Below are positions 36,501 to 51,500 of a stretch of DNA of 64,000 nt, piece after piece (position 1 is the first letter of the stretch; the number at the start of each line of letters is the position of its first letter). Made by a program: the position numbers and the translations under genes. The stretch is from Diphasiastrum complanatum (taxonomy: Eukaryota > Streptophyta > Lycopodiopsida > Lycopodiales > Lycopodiaceae): NCBI GenBank assembly GCA_029204225.1, contig MU832083.1, positions 24,202 through 88,201 of the forward strand, given 5' to 3'. Below the pieces are notes generated by a model. It did no database searches and was not told the origin of the DNA. It worked only from the letters and a program-made list of their open reading frames with translations.

Positions 36501-39500
36501 GATTCCCAGCCATCTTTTCAGCATTGATTGGAGGCTGTCCAGCGCCCTACTTCATCACATTTTTCAGCCATTGTTCCAGCAGAGTTTCAGCCATATTTCA
36601 GTTTTGATTGGAGGCTGTCCATCGCCCTATTTCATCACGTTTTCCACAGATTTCCAACCATATTTTCAGCATTGATTGGAGGCTGTCCAGCGCCCACTTT
36701 CATTCTCCTTGTGGTCACATTTTCCAGCCAGCTCTTCGCACACGCTTGGAGCTCTATCGAGAGGTATCTTTGCTGGTTTTTCCTTGCTTTCCACACCTTT
36801 TCATGACATTTGTCATTTCCTTTCTTGCTCTTAGTGTCGTTTGTGTACCTAAAGCGTATTTGGGGTGACGACAAAATTCCGCTCCCTCCGATATTAAGCT
36901 TTTCTTACACTCTCTTCACTTCCTGCATTCCTTGACCATGGATACTTCCCCTACATCTTCTGAGCCTCGCATACCGTCTTCCACTTACCTTGACGAAGTA
37001 CGGCATGAATTCCGAGATCATCTTAGGGAAGCCATGAGTGATGTACGCACTGATTTACGCCAGGAGTTACGAGAGACGTTCACTGCTCTTTCTGCCCAGA
37101 TTGCTACACTATCATTACAGTCCAACGTTTCTCCACTATCTCCACCTGTTCCCCCACAGCGTACATTTCCACCACCCGAGACTCCTTCATCTTCTGGTCC
37201 TTTGCCACGAGACTTTAAGGATAAGGTTCAGCTTACTGTGTATTCTGGGTCATCCGATGGGAATGAACTCGAGCATTGGTATTCTAAGCTTGAGACCTAC
37301 TTTCTTATGTTTCCTAAGACTGACATTCAGTGGATACATTTGGCTGCTTAACATTTGGAGGGCCGTGCTGCTACTTGGTGGCGCATGTTTCGCCAGACGG
37401 CTTCCCACCCTGGCCTTGCTAGTTGGACAGCGTTTATGACAGCACTCCGCCGAGCGATGATTGATCCTCAGTGGCTTATTCGACAGCGCGACATCTTTCG
37501 CAGTTTATCTCACACTGGTGACTTGGCTGCTTATACGACACGGTTTACAGAGCTTTCCTATCTATTCCCATATATTTCTACATTGAAGCTCATCTCTCGC
37601 TACGTTGTTGGTCTACGAGGCGCACTCAGGTATGATGTTTCTTCTTTTTTTCCACTCACTCTTTCTCACGCCATCTCTCTTGCTACCGCACTGCAGCACA
37701 AGTACTCTCCCATCTCTTCCTCTGTTTCTCGTCCTTCGCGTCCTTTCACACATCCTATTTTTTCCTCTCCATCCTCTGCTAGTCCCACATCTGTCAGTTC
37801 ACCTTTGTCCACTCTTCCTTCTGCACCACGTCCTCCTTTTTCTCCTCGTCCTGTTTTTGTTCGTCGCTACTCACAGCCTGAGATGTCTGAGATCCGTGAG
37901 AAGCGCTTATGTTTCAACTGTAAGAGTCCTGATCGTATCGCCCGTGATTGCCGACAGCCTGCCACTGCTACTGCCATCTATTTCCATGATGCTGACACAC
38001 CTGATGATAGTTCTAATTCTGCCATATGCCTTCATATTCTTGATGATGACCCACCTGTTGATCAGTTTGCCACACCCACTGAGCCTGTTCCTGATTCCCC
38101 TGATCTAGCTGTATGCCATGCTCAGCTTGCTTATGCTACTTGGGCCAGTAAGCCGGGTCCACACCATATCCATCTTCGCGTACGTATCACTGGTCATGAG
38201 TTTATTGCCCTTGTTGACACGGGTAGCACTCACTCGTTTCTCAACAGTCATATTACTACACGCATTCGTGCTATGCCAGTCATTACGCCTCATCCCCTAC
38301 ATGTTGAGGTTGCCAGCGCACACTCTTTTCCTAGCACGCAGATGTATCAGCAGCTTTCATATCGGATTGGAGACTTCCTTGGTCAGGCAGATTTTCATAT
38401 TATTCCACTTACACGGTACGATCTTATCCTCGATGCTGATTGGTTTGCACCCCTTGGTGCGGTTACAGTAGACCTCCAGCAACAAACATTGACATTCTCT
38501 CATGATGGTACTCAGCATATATTTTCCGGTATTGATTCTCGGTAGGACTATCAGCTTATTTCCGGGAAGCAGTTCATACGGAGCCTCCCGAAGGCCCACT
38601 GTGCGGCTATTCTTTCTATTCAGCCAGTTCAGCCTATTGCGGATGGACCACCTTTGCCACAGGTATTTTCTGAACTGTTGCGTGAATTTGAGCATGTTTT
38701 TAGAGAGTCGACTCAGTTACCACCTTTATGAGATGTCAACCACCATATAGACCTTGTTTCCTCTGCATCTCCTCCTTCTCGTCCTCCTTTTCGTATGTCT
38801 ATTGTTGAGCGCGAGGAAGTCCAACGTCAGGTGTCTGATTTATTACATCAAGGCCTTATTGTTCCTAGCCACAGTCCTTTTGGTGCTCCTGTTTTACTTG
38901 TTGATAAGAAGGATGGTACTAAACATCTATGTATTGATTATCGTGCTTTAAATAAACTTACTATCCGTAATCAGTACCCTATCCCTCATATGGATGACCT
39001 GTTTGACCAGTTAGGCCAAGCCAAGATCTTTTCTAAACTTGACCTCCGTTCTGGTTATCACCAGATTCGTATGCATCCTCCTGATGAGCACAAGACAGCT
39101 TTCCGTACCCACTTTGGTCTGTATGAGTTTCGTGTCCTTCCTTTTGGTGTTACCAATGGCCCGCCCACTTTTCAGAATGTCATGAATAACATCTTTCGTC
39201 CTCTGCTTGGAAAGTGTGTCATTGTTTATTTTGACGATATCCTCATTTATAGCACCACTCTCTCTCTTCATGTTCAGCACGTTCGTTCTGTTTTTGTTTT
39301 GTTAGTTACTCATCATCTGTATGCTAAATGTTCTAAATGTTCTTTTGCTATTGTACAAATCGAGTTTTTGGGCTTCTTTGTTACTAATAGTACTGTTCGT
39401 CTCGACCCTCGTAAGGTCCGTTCTATTCTTTCATGGCCTGTGCCTGCTGATGTTCATGATGTTCGTATGTTTCTTGGTCTTGCTATCCATCTTCGTAAAC

Positions 39501-42500
39501 CAGTTGCTCATTTTGCCACTCTTGCATCTCCTTTGCATGCTCTGTTGAAAAAGGAAACTTCGTTTGCTTGGACTCCCACATGTCAGTCAGCTTTGATACT
39601 TTGAAGGTTAAGCTTACCACTGCCCCTGTTTTAGTCTTCCAGATTTTTCCCAGCGTTTTGCTGTTGAGATTGATGCTAGTTCCATAGGATTAGGTGCTTT
39701 GTTACGTCAGTGTCAGTGTGTTATTGCATATGAATCCCGTCGTCTTCGTTCGTATGAGCAGCACTATTCCACTCATGAAAAAGAGTTGCTTGCTATCATT
39801 TTTGCTTTAAAGAAGTGGTGTCATTATTTGTATCGTGTTCCGTTTGATGTTTTTACTGATCACCAGTCACTTCGTTATTTGTATACACAAAAGGATCTTA
39901 GTGATCGTCAGTACCGTTGGCTTCAATTTTTACAGTCCTCTCATTTTGATATTCATTATAAGCCTGGTAAAAGTAACGCTGTTGCTGATGCTTTGTCTCG
40001 TTTACCTGCTCTTACTTACAGTCTTGTTACGTCTCCCCACTCTTGGTATGATGATCTTCCTCAGGCTTATGCCACATGTCCAGACTTTCGTGATGTTATA
40101 TCGTCTCCCTCTCGTCCTTCCTCTCACCCTCACCAGGTTTATTCCATTGTTAATCATCGTTTGTTTCACTATGGTTCGTTATGTATTCCCAGCACTCTCA
40201 ACATACGTCCACAGCTCCTTCTTGATGCCCATTCCTCTCCTGTTGGTGGCCATTTTGGTTTTCAGAAGTCCTTGTTCCGTTTGAAAGAACATTTTTATTG
40301 GCCTTCCATGAAGCGTGAGCTTTCCCACCTTATTCATACTTGTGATTTTTGCCTTCGTAACAAGTATTCCCGTGAAAAACCTGGCGGTCTCCTTCAAAGT
40401 TGGCCTATTCCTTCCCGCCAGTGGACCGATATATCTATGGACTTCATTTTAGGTCTTTCCCGTACTCAGCGTGGTCATGACTCTTGTTTGGTGGTAGTTG
40501 ATAGGTAATCTAAACAATCTCATTTCACACCAGTCAGACGTACTATTACAGCAGAGCAGTGTGGTCATATATTTATTTCTGAGATTTTCCACTTACATGG
40601 TCTCCCACGATCTATACTTACTGATCGGGATACCAAGTTTACATCAGGTTTTTGGACAGAGCTTATGCGTATCTTGGATGTTAGGATCCTTATGGGCACT
40701 GCTTATCATTCTTCTGCGGATGGTCAGTCTGAGGTTATTAACCGGGTATTGGAGGATTATTTACAACATTATGTTTCTCCTTCTGGTCGTGATTGGGATC
40801 AGCATTTATGTTTGGCTGAGTATAGTTATAACAGTTCTGTTAGTTCCAGCATAGGTGTTTCTCCTTTCCTGCTTGCTCATGGATACTCACCAGTTCTACC
40901 CGGTATACCTGCTCCTCCAGATGATGCACCTGTTACTATTTCATCTTCTCTTTCGAGTGCTCGGGAGATTATTACTAGAGTTGCTACTCGTTTACAGCAT
41001 ATTCAGCAGCGGTACAGGACCATTGTTGATCGTCATCGGCGCCATGTTGAGTTTGCAGAGGGAGATACTGATTTTCTCCGGTTACGCTTTGCTCCCATCA
41101 TTTTGTACAGGGTCTTGCTTCTACTGAGAAGCTTGCGCCGCGCTATTATGGGCCTTTTCAGATTCTTGAGCGCCTCAGTCTAGTTACATATCGTCTTGAG
41201 TTACCTGCTGCTACTCGGGCTTGTGATATCTTTCATGTCAGTTTATTACGTGTTGCTATTGAGGATGATGCTCCTCGAGATTCCTCATTTCCTACAGATC
41301 CAGAGCTTTTTCCATTCCTGCCAGCTGCTATTTTACAGGTGCGCTTATTGCATAGTCGTCGCCATCGACAGGTTCAGTTTTTGGTCCAGTGGGATGGTCG
41401 TCCTATTGAGGAGGCTACTTGGGAGCCCATTGATGTTTTTTATCATACCCCTATCCTGGCTAATCACTTGCAGCTACCATTGCTTCTCGGGATGCTCCGG
41501 CTTCTCTTGATGTTCCTTTCTCGGATGGGATATCTTGATGCAGTATTTTTCTCTGGCACTGGTTCTTATCTTATTTTGCCTACATTGGGGGCAATGTTCT
41601 TTATAGCCAGGGAGAGTTACGGACTACAGGATACAGGCCTACTAGGCTACTCTGCATATATTCCGCAGGCCTCTTTACATTTACTATTGCTTATGTATAT
41701 TTCTGGTTACGCATTTTATATTAGTCATGTACAGGCCCCAGAGCCTTTTTATATGCTTATGACCCGCACTGGGTCCTTTTTTATGACATTGACTGGCCTT
41801 GGGCCCTTATTATATGGTTATATGTGGAGTGGGGGCCCGTAGGAGGGTGCACTATTTTCCCTCCACATTTTGCCTCCCTTTACTTTTGAATTCCTATTTT
41901 AGGGTTCATTGGTAGGGTATTTATAGGGGCATTTGTACACTCATTTTTCAGATTAATGATTGGTATTGCTTGGGCTCTTCGTGGGAGAACCTATTGTCTT
42001 GTCTATTGCTTGTAGGGCTTTAGTCTATTGCTGTCTTTTATGCTTCATTGATTCAACACCTGAGATTTTGATCATAACTTAGCCTAAATGCTTAAGAGAC
42101 CCAGAATTCAAGTTATCTTTAGGAGATAACCAAACACAAACAGTTATCCCCTCTACCCTAAGAAAAAGGTGGGACTGTCTATGCAAGGGCATAAGGGAAT
42201 ACACAGCTGTCTCCCGATAATATATACTAGAAAAGGATAGCAAATATAAAGGAAGCATTCAGGGTCTTGCTACTTAATTCAACTGAAAACTATGACTTTA
42301 CCAATTGGAGTTCAAACATTTTCCCAAGACTTCAAAGGTCTAGAACTTCAGGAACCAACATCTTAGACAAGATGACAGGATGATCAGCATCCACGCTTAC
42401 CAAAACTTGTTACAGAGCATATTGTCACCTGCTTGTAAGAAGACTCAAAATCTTCCCTTGCAACTGCCAATTTTGAGTATAAGGGAGACATGTATTTTCC

Positions 42501-45500
42501 ACGAACCTCCTGGCACTCCTTGAGCAAGAAGTCATCCCTTAATGTCCTTGGAATACTGCTTTTGGCACTTTCCACAATATGCTTGTCTATTGGCTGATTT
42601 CCATCCATGCACAGATCAGTTCCAGGAACAGGTACATCTTGAAGCAAACCCAAGACATCAGCCAGATTGTGAAGTGTGTGCAACTTCTGTAGAGGGTCCA
42701 CCCTAAACTTGTCTTCATTTTGATGTGTGCTTGCCAATACCTCACGGTATACAGAAACAGCCTGTAGGAAATTACTCTCTATAATTGCTAGAGCAGCCAG
42801 ACCATTCAATGCTCCTACCATATTCCGTTGTGCTTCCTCTCCTTCACACCTTGTATTCTCAATAAGTACCTAATAAATAAGAGAGAAATTCCAAATTCAG
42901 AAATTGCAGCTAACAGGCACACCCAAAAGTTATACTGTGGTTATGCCATTTAAAATTTTAAACCTTTTTTGAAAAATAATCAGCAAGAAAAGCATAAGTG
43001 GCAAGTTAAAAATGCAAAAATAAAACAAGCAAAAGTCGTACCCCCAAAATTTCATCCATTGTCATAGGTCTTCTTTGTAGAGATCGAATTCCAGCACTTC
43101 CCACTTGAGGATGACAACAAGCTTGCCGAAGTCTCAAAAGAGGATTCATTAGTTTAGCAGCCTCTGCATGAGACAAGAGTTTTTCAATAACCATATTATC
43201 TGATTTTGGCTGTGAAAGCTGACCTTCAGCTTTCTTAATATAGTTGATAACTTCTCGTGCCTTGTTCGCACAACGTTCATGCTGCCCCTCATAAAAATGC
43301 CTTTCAATTGCAGAAAAATTTAACCACGACACTTTTACTTCCTGTGAAGGAAGATTCAACTCATTGGCAACTTGTGCTTTGGTTGATCGCCACATAAATT
43401 TTCTTAAGAAGGAATGCATCAGCTTCTTTGCTCCTCCTTTCCCTTCCTGTACATTATTCCAACTCAAAGTCTAAGAATGATGATAGCAACTTATGTTTTA
43501 ATACAGGAAGATTTCATATGTGAAAGGTGCATGAAAAAAAAATGTTCATTCTTCATTTTCACATCAATCAGAAGGTTGATTGTCGATCCATGCTTTTGAG
43601 AACTTTTATTCTCTCAGATTCACAAAATTAACTATATTGATCGAATTCCAGCTGTCCTGTAGAACCGTAGTGATTCAACTTCCACCAGCTGCATCACTGT
43701 TTCATCCCCAAGATCGGTTCTCTGCAGGAGACTCAGGGAAATCTGGTAGGCCTGAGAGCACTGCCAGGCCAGAAGATTTTGCAGACTGTATCGTTTGCTT
43801 AAATGTTTGTTTCCAACTTTACAAATGAAATTAATGACTGAAATTCTTGAGTGATTGTTTGCTTAAGTTTATTGATGTTTGTTTCCCACTATACCAATGA
43901 AATGATTACTCGAGCTTCTTGAGTGATTGATACGACTCTTCAGACCTCTACTTGACAAATAGATTCATTTTTGCTTTCTGCATGAGCTATTTACTATGAT
44001 CAAGACATTCTAAATTGCAAAAATTATGTAACAACATGGAAAGCAACTTCAGAACTCATTTGCAACTGCTAATTTTGAGGGTATTACACAACATAGAGGA
44101 TAGAGATGTGAACACAATACAGACCTAGAATTTATCAAATAAAAGGAGGTCCCATGGTCATAATCTTCAAGCTCAAAATAAAGACAAAGAAAGTCACAGA
44201 AAACTATAAAAGAAGAAGAGCTTAGGCAAGCAATAGCAGTCAAAAGGTGATGATGGACAATGTGCAAATTTGTTGTTCCAATGAAGGATAGAAAGATGGG
44301 CAATTTCCATGCTCAAACTCAATATGTAAGTTTGGTTGCTTATTGTAAGTACTTTTCTTGATGTTTGTGCATACTCAGCTGGCCAGTAACACCACATACA
44401 TCATTGTGGTCAATGCTTTCTATACATATCCGAGTCCTCAAAATATGTATACTAGGTAGCTTCACAAGATACACATTAATGGGCACATGTAGCTTTTTGG
44501 GGCCATATACAGTTATCTAAGTCCATGAGAGTTAAGAAGAAAGATTATTGATATCTATGAAGCATAAAAGATCATACATGAAGAAAAGAATGATCAAGAG
44601 AATCACATAAAATCAATGGCTAAGGCTCTACAAGGAATAGCTAACGAATACACCACTCAATAATCTACCCAAATGGGCGAAGGATGCTCGTACTAAAGAA
44701 GCACGTTCTTCAGAATTTTGCTTGGAAGCAGGTCTGGTAACGTTCCTTAGGAGCAGGCGTTTCATTCCTAAGGAACCATAACTAAAAAAAAGACACCCTT
44801 GATGCACACTGTTAATAGAGAGAGAAACCAATGCGCAATCAAGAGATGAAGCTAGAGCATCCATCTATGTTAGAGTTTGTTGTAGAGAGCATCCTTGGTA
44901 CCAAATCACATCTAATCGATGCCACTAGATCGATGGGAATGTTTCCAACGCGTGTAGATCAGTGTGAATTACATTACTTGCATTTTACTTTCTCAGTCAG
45001 TTTCTTTTTAGATGCGCATGTTTTTCCATCTTTAGGGTTTAAGAGCTAAAACATATCTAGCATAGGAAGAGTACACTATGGAGGTAGTTTGTTATTTTTT
45101 TCATTTTGATAGTGTACTTTGCGAAACAAGATTGAATTGTCTTTCGATTTTTTGTGTATGAGTTAGCTGAAATGTACGCATGAGATCAAGATGTCATTAT
45201 GTGTAGACATTACAGTTAGAGATTAAGTGGTAGTAGTGGCGCATTTTGTCCACGTTCGAATAATAGATGACCATGTAAATCAATATAAGAGAGAGTTGTA
45301 GGTGTATGTTGAGAATCTTACTGAGATAATCAGATGATTTTGGGTACCTATTCATGTAATAATGATTTCAGATCTGTTAAACACATCCTTTTGGCATTTA
45401 TTAGTTCTTTCAAATACAACGATTGTTTCATCTGCATGTGTATTTGGTTTCTAGCATATTTGAATCATTTTGTTCGTGTTTACATTGAATAGTTGAATCG

Positions 45501-48500
45501 AACCATCTGTTTACCTTTTGATCCTGAAGGGCATTGTTAGTTACGATGCATAGCGCAACCTTTCAGATTCATTAAATCTTTTTCTCTGAGATTCATGCCT
45601 ATTGGATACTTTTGGCATATCTATCACGGACCTCTCATCGGGTACTCACGATTATATCAAACGTTTCCTCTACAGAGCATACCTTCGTCGCACATGGCAG
45701 GGCCAATTAGGGGTTAAACTTGACTATTACAAGACTCATTTCTTGGAGATGGATGACGTGGGGAACCCAGGTCTACCACACTATTTAGATTCTGGATTAT
45801 CCCATGGCTTGAGATTCACACTGGATCAGCTACGAGTCTCATCAAATCAACTTGAGATTGACGTTTCCATGGCATCCCTCGTGAGGAGCGGATCTGCCAG
45901 TTACGTTCACTGTCTAAGGTGGAGTCAGAGGAGCACTTTTTGTTCAGATGTCCAGTCTACTATGAGATTAGAGGGAGATGCCATTGCCTTCTTCAACTCC
46001 TTCAACTCCTTTGCATGTTGCAGTTCCTATCTCCCCATCAATTCCTTTTCTTGATAATAACTTGCTTTAGCTCTACCTTTGACTCCGAATAATCCAGATT
46101 CAAGTAATCTAGAAGCACTTTTGCCTCCATCCTTCATGATCTCCGTTCTTCATGCAAATCAAGAAAGAATATTTCAGTACCTTAACAACCATCAAGAAAA
46201 ACTTGCTTCTCATGAATCTATGATTTTAGCCGTGCAAATGCACCTTCAGAAGCTAGATATGTCCATTGAAGAACTCAAGAAAGAAGTTGCGGCTGTCAAT
46301 ATCGAGGTTGCGACTGTCAAAATTGAAGTGTCTTCTCAATCTACCTCAGCTAAGATCCAGCAGCTCAAAGCAAAAGCGGAACTGCATCACATGGTTGTCC
46401 GATCATGTGTAGATGTACTCAAAGGTTCATCTCTTGCCATTCTTCCATCATCTTGAATAATCTCAGCCACGTTCACTGAAGTCAATTTGCAAGAGAAAGC
46501 TCTTAATGTTCGCGTTCGAGGTATTCCGTTTCCCAAAACGCTATTGGAGAGGCTAAGATTTTATTGGAAGATAACTGTTAGCACCACTACAAAGGTATGG
46601 AAACTGGTTGGCGACCTAAGAAAGATCCAGATACCCTTGTTATATGCTTCACTTCAGTGTCTCATCGTCGTAAAGTGTTTATAGATCAAAGTTGCGCAAC
46701 ACCAAAATCTACTTGGACGAAGACCTCACTTTCATCCAGGTGCAAGAACACAAAAAGGCAAGACAGGAAGCTACAACAACTGGTAAACGGCTTATTTATC
46801 GTGATGGTATGATCCGATTTGTAATTGTAAACCTATTGTAATCAATGAGAGTTTGAATTCTGAGAGTGAATAGAAATGAAGAGATGCCCAGTTGAACTTG
46901 TAAATGGTCTTTGTACCATATATTCCTGGCCATGAATCTCTTCTTAGTTAGCTAGTTGATTTAGTTAGTTTGCTTGACGGCATTGATCCGTCCTTGTTCC
47001 ATCTTTCTAATGTACTTTTTTTGTCTTATATGCCTTATGGCATGGAAAAGACATTAATAAATCTTTCTTTCTTTCTTCTTTCTTCCTAGTGCTCCATCCC
47101 TCCATCTCCCTCCTCACCATCGCCCGGAAAACTAGGGGGAGCCCATTCTCCCCCTCCCCTCCATCTCACCCCCCTCACCACACCCCTCGCCTCCCTTCCC
47201 CTTCGTTTGGCTGCAGCGCAAATGCAAGTTGCAGATTCTCAAAGTTTAGGTTCTTCATCTACACCAAAAAGGAAGGGTAATTGCAACTATTGCGGTAAAT
47301 ACGGGCATTTTGCTTTTGAATGTCGTAAGAAGCAGAGTGAGCAAAAGAAAGGCAAGCAAACTGGTCACTTTGCTGAGAAGGTTGCAAACAACAATAATGA
47401 AGACAACAAAAATAAGCCACGAGTGCTGGTTGGTGCATAGAATATGGTGCCTCTAAACACATGACTTCACATCGAGAATGGTTTCATTCTTCTTTATAGC
47501 TTGTATCCCGAGCCAGGAAGCCTATGCTGCTATGAATACTGATCAAAATAAGTTATGGCATGAGAGATATGGCCACTTGAGTTATCAAAGCCTACAAGTC
47601 CTAAAGAAACATGACTTTTCTAAGGCATGTGCAATTGGGAAACAACAAAGTAAGAAGCTGCCTAAGAATGAAGTTGTTAGGGCAAAGTAAGAGCTTGAGA
47701 TTGTACACTCAAATTTGTGTCGCAAACTAGAGGGGGGGCTTTCTACTTCATGACCTTCATCGCTGACTTTTCATGGAAGGTATGGGTTTATTTTTTGAAG
47801 TAAAAATCTGAGGCGAAGTACATCAAAATTTGTAATGATTTGATTGAAACTCAAATAGCCAAGATGATAAAGGTACTCAGATTTTGACAAAGGTGGTGAG
47901 AACAAAATGATGTTGCTGAAAGGAAGAGCCGGTCCATAGTTGAGCAGTTGCAGCTTATTTTCGTTGGGACATTCAACAAATGGATGTCAAAAGTGCCTTC
48001 CTCAATGCTGAATTGAAGGAAGAGACTTACATGGAGCAGTCACAAGGATTTGAGGCTAAAGGTCAAAAAAATCTGGTATGTAAGCTTAAGAAGGCTCTAT
48101 ATGGGTTAAAACAAGCGGATAGGGCATGGTACAGTCATATTGATGATTACTTCACAAAGAAAAACTTTGTTAGAAGTAAATCCGATTGTAACTTGTATGT
48201 TTCGAGGGAGAAAGAGGACATAGTAATAATTGTTCTCTATGTTGATGACCTAGTCATTACAAGTAGCAATAAGTTACTTATTGGTAAGGTCAAAAAAAAT
48301 CTTTCACGTAAATTTGACATGAAAGATATGGGCTTGATACATTGTTGCCTAGGATTAGAAGTGTGCAATGTTTAATGCACCGATTCGAATCGATGGTTCG
48401 GATCGGCAGTTCAAATCGGTTACAAGGTCTGTTCGATCCAGGTGCATTATCTGAAAGTTAATTTCATCTTGATACCCCTGAATATCAAGATTTAAGTTAC

Positions 48501-51500
48501 TTACCATAGTTTCCCAAATTTTCTTGTCTTCACCCTTGGCTAAAGAAACTATTTACCTATGCTGACTAGGTACCTCTAGAAGTCTGAGCTTCTTAACTAG
48601 GGTGTAGTTGATGAAATTATGGGTTGCCCCATCATCAACCATGACTCTTACTAACTAGTTGCCAATTTTACCATGCATACGTACTAGGTCATGTGGCCCA
48701 AAGCTGAAGGGTCTCGCTAGCATTGCAGAAGTTAATTGGCAACAGTGTTCATGATCTTCATGAAACACTTTTATCTTGGAAGCTGCCGAGTCACTTGGGA
48801 AGCTTACAGTCTAAACAAGATGAACTTGCTCTTTATCTTTTTTTATCTTTTTTAATGAATGGCCCCTTGGGACACTGTCTGACTATGTGACCCTTGCCCA
48901 TACACACAAAGCACAAATGTTCTTGTTTGGCTTTCTCAAAATCTTCTGGTTTTGAGGGTTGTATGAGTGATGGACGTTTCTGAAGAGCTTCATTCTTAAC
49001 TTTTTCTTCTTTCTTTCTTTTTAAAAATTTCTTTTTGAATTGAAAGTCTTTTTGAGTAGGCTGCTCAAAAAAGGATTGTTGTTTCGCCTTCTTCCTACCC
49101 ACTGAATCATCATAGATTTGAGCATATCTAAGAGCTTGCTCTAAGGTAGTAGGCGAGTTTCTCTGGACCTCTACTTTGTATTCATCTCGAAGCCCATGGA
49201 CAAACCCTCTGACTTTCTAATAGTCATCCATATTTTTTATCTTTACTATGGCCTCTCGATACTGCGAGATATACTGTATTAAGGATTTGTCCATTATTGT
49301 TCTCTCCCAGGCTTCCCAGGCTCTATCAAGTTCATTTTCAGGTAGAAACACTTGTAGGAAGGCCTCTTCAAAAGCCTTCCATGACCGGGGGGTCTGCCCG
49401 GTCTCCTGCAGGTTTAACCACCACTTATAGGCCATGGGTCCTAAGGAAAGACTGGCCTCGATTGCTTGCAAATGGTCAGGGGTCTGTTTAAGAGCATGTA
49501 TGTTCTTCCATTTGCTGAGGAAGGTATGTAAAATGTCAGCATTTCTATCCTTCTCTTCCCCAATAAAAGTAAGAGGTTTTAAGTCTTCAAAAGACACTGG
49601 GATGAGAACGTATAGGCTCACCCGATACTGATGGAAGTGGTGAAGGGGACGGTTGAGAAGTGGAAGGGAGACTTCCTTTCGCTAAAGCCAGTTTCAATTC
49701 ATCCACCTCTGTTACCAAGTGGAGATGTTGCTCTTTGGTAACCAAATCGTCTAGTTCTTCGACGAATTGTTCATGTTCTTCCACTTCCATGGGTTCTTTC
49801 CCTTTACTGAAAACAAAGGCTTCTGTTTCCAATTCGTCGATGCCTCTCTCTGGGGGTTGATCAAGTCCCTGAGGAGTGGTCATTTTCGGACGGAAAAAGA
49901 TGTACCTTAGATTTTGACTACAACAAGAAGAAAGATTGACTAAAACTGGAAAAAACGAAAGGTCGAGTACTTACCTCTGTCTCAGGTCTGTACTTCCAAA
50001 GAAAAAGCAAGAAAACTCCTCAGTCTTTCTGTGGCTGACAAAACTGGCTCCCCACACTCACTGCATGCAGGATCCACTGCAAGGAGGAACTGATTGAAGG
50101 TAGTCTGGAAGATTTAGCTTCAGATTGGCCGAAAAACCCTGGCTATTAGGCTGTAAGCTGGTTATTACTGAAAGAAAACTTGATTTTTCATCAAAAAGGG
50201 TGAAAAAACAGCCTATAAACGACGATGAATAGCCTGATGTCCTCAACTCTTCATGAAGGCCAAATATGAACTTGTGGACTACTAGCCACTTGGGAATCTC
50301 TTATGGAATTTTGATATGTAGGACCCCTTGGATCGCTGAAATCTGACAAAAAATTCACGGTCTTCACCTTCCCTGAAGAGATAAAGATTGCAATCAGACT
50401 TACTCTTCTCAAACCCTTGCCTTGCAAAGTACTCGTCAATTCGGCTATACCAAGGCCAAAGCGGTCCGATAGATGTCATCCCAACAACGGGTGCGAATGT
50501 CTCATCATAGTCTAGCCTCTCCTGCTGGGCGTAACCTTTCGCCACCAACCTTGCCTTGTACTTGTCCATTGTTTGGCATGAAACTTGGTCTTATAGACCC
50601 ACTTGCAACCTATTGGTTGCTTCCCTTCTGGCAATGTAGTGAGCTCTCATGTGTCGTTCTCGACAATGGAGTCGTACTCCTCCTGCATGGCATGTTGCCA
50701 TACCTTTTCCTTCACGGCTTCATGAAAGAACTGTGGCTCATCTGCATCCAGAATAGTGGACATAAGAGCAAAGTTAGCTCTCATGAGACCTAAGAGATCT
50801 TCTGGCACCCAGTTCACTGCTCTCTCCTTCTTCCATCATTTGGCCCTCTTTGATTGTTTCCCAATACCACCTAGATAGCTTCTTCCTAGCGGTAGGCGAT
50901 GCGGATGGTGACCACGTATCCCATGGTACTATCTTAGTCTTCCGTTTGTCCCCAATTTCAGCTTCCAGTACTTGGCCAAATTGAGGTCTCGAACCCTGTT
51001 GTTGCACTTGCTCTTGAGGCTCACAAGGCTCTAGACTAGGATCTTCATCCGTGGAATCAATCGAGGGTAGGAACTCAGAAGTTCCATCTTTCTCCTGCTC
51101 CTGTATCTTGGGTGAATGCTCTTCATCAAAGATGACGTCTCGACTTAGGATCTTCTTCCCGTTTTCGAGATCATATAGCACATAGGCTTTCTCGCCTTCA
51201 CTATACCGCAGGAAGATACACTTCACGGATTTTGCATCAAGTTTCTTCCGCAAGTCCTTTGGTATATGTGCATATGCCGTACACCCAAATACTCGTAAGC
51301 TGCCCACTTTGGGCTTGTTGCCACTATACGCTTCTTCAGGCGTGATTCCTTCAACCGCTTTGGTTGGGCTTCCATCCAATAGAAAAATAGCAGTTGCTAC
51401 CGCTTCCGCAAAAAGGAATTTGGCAACCCCTTTGCCTTGAGCATGCTCCTCGCACACTCAACTATTGACCTGTTTTTCCGCTCAGCCACGCCATTCTGCT

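Larger units (their letters stand above)
35711..42079 (+). mobile_element. Ty3/gypsy chromovirus, family B, complete structure, decayed coding
   Basis: A 6.37-kb plus-strand element in the 23-kb SHPRH intron, with two 465-bp LTRs, 5-bp target duplications (TAGCC), a primer-binding site matching initiator Met-tRNA, gag, protease, RT, RNase H, integrase and a chromodomain. The LTRs differ at about 15 positions (roughly 3 percent), mostly transitions, so the insertion is moderately old. The LTR ends are AGTTA and TAACT, not the usual TG and CA. Confidence 0.93.
48376..50235 (-). mobile_element. Ty3/gypsy element D fragment (gag and protease)
   Basis: Minus strand, right to left: leader (about 50235-49884), gag (49883-49217), zinc knuckle (48833-49102) and a protease remnant (about 48700-48450). 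No RT follows; it ends at the copia C junction near 48376. It belongs to a different gag lineage from A and B. Confidence 0.8.

Noticed and set aside
37605-38108. Long plus-strand Leu/Pro-rich ORF, and similar ones to 41510
   Set aside because: Out-of-frame shadows of gypsy B gag-pol, which has matching domains in the other frame.
41339-41842. 167-codon ORF running from the chromodomain into the 3' LTR
   Set aside because: Only the first 40 codons match a protein domain; the rest is LTR sequence present non-coding in the 5' LTR.
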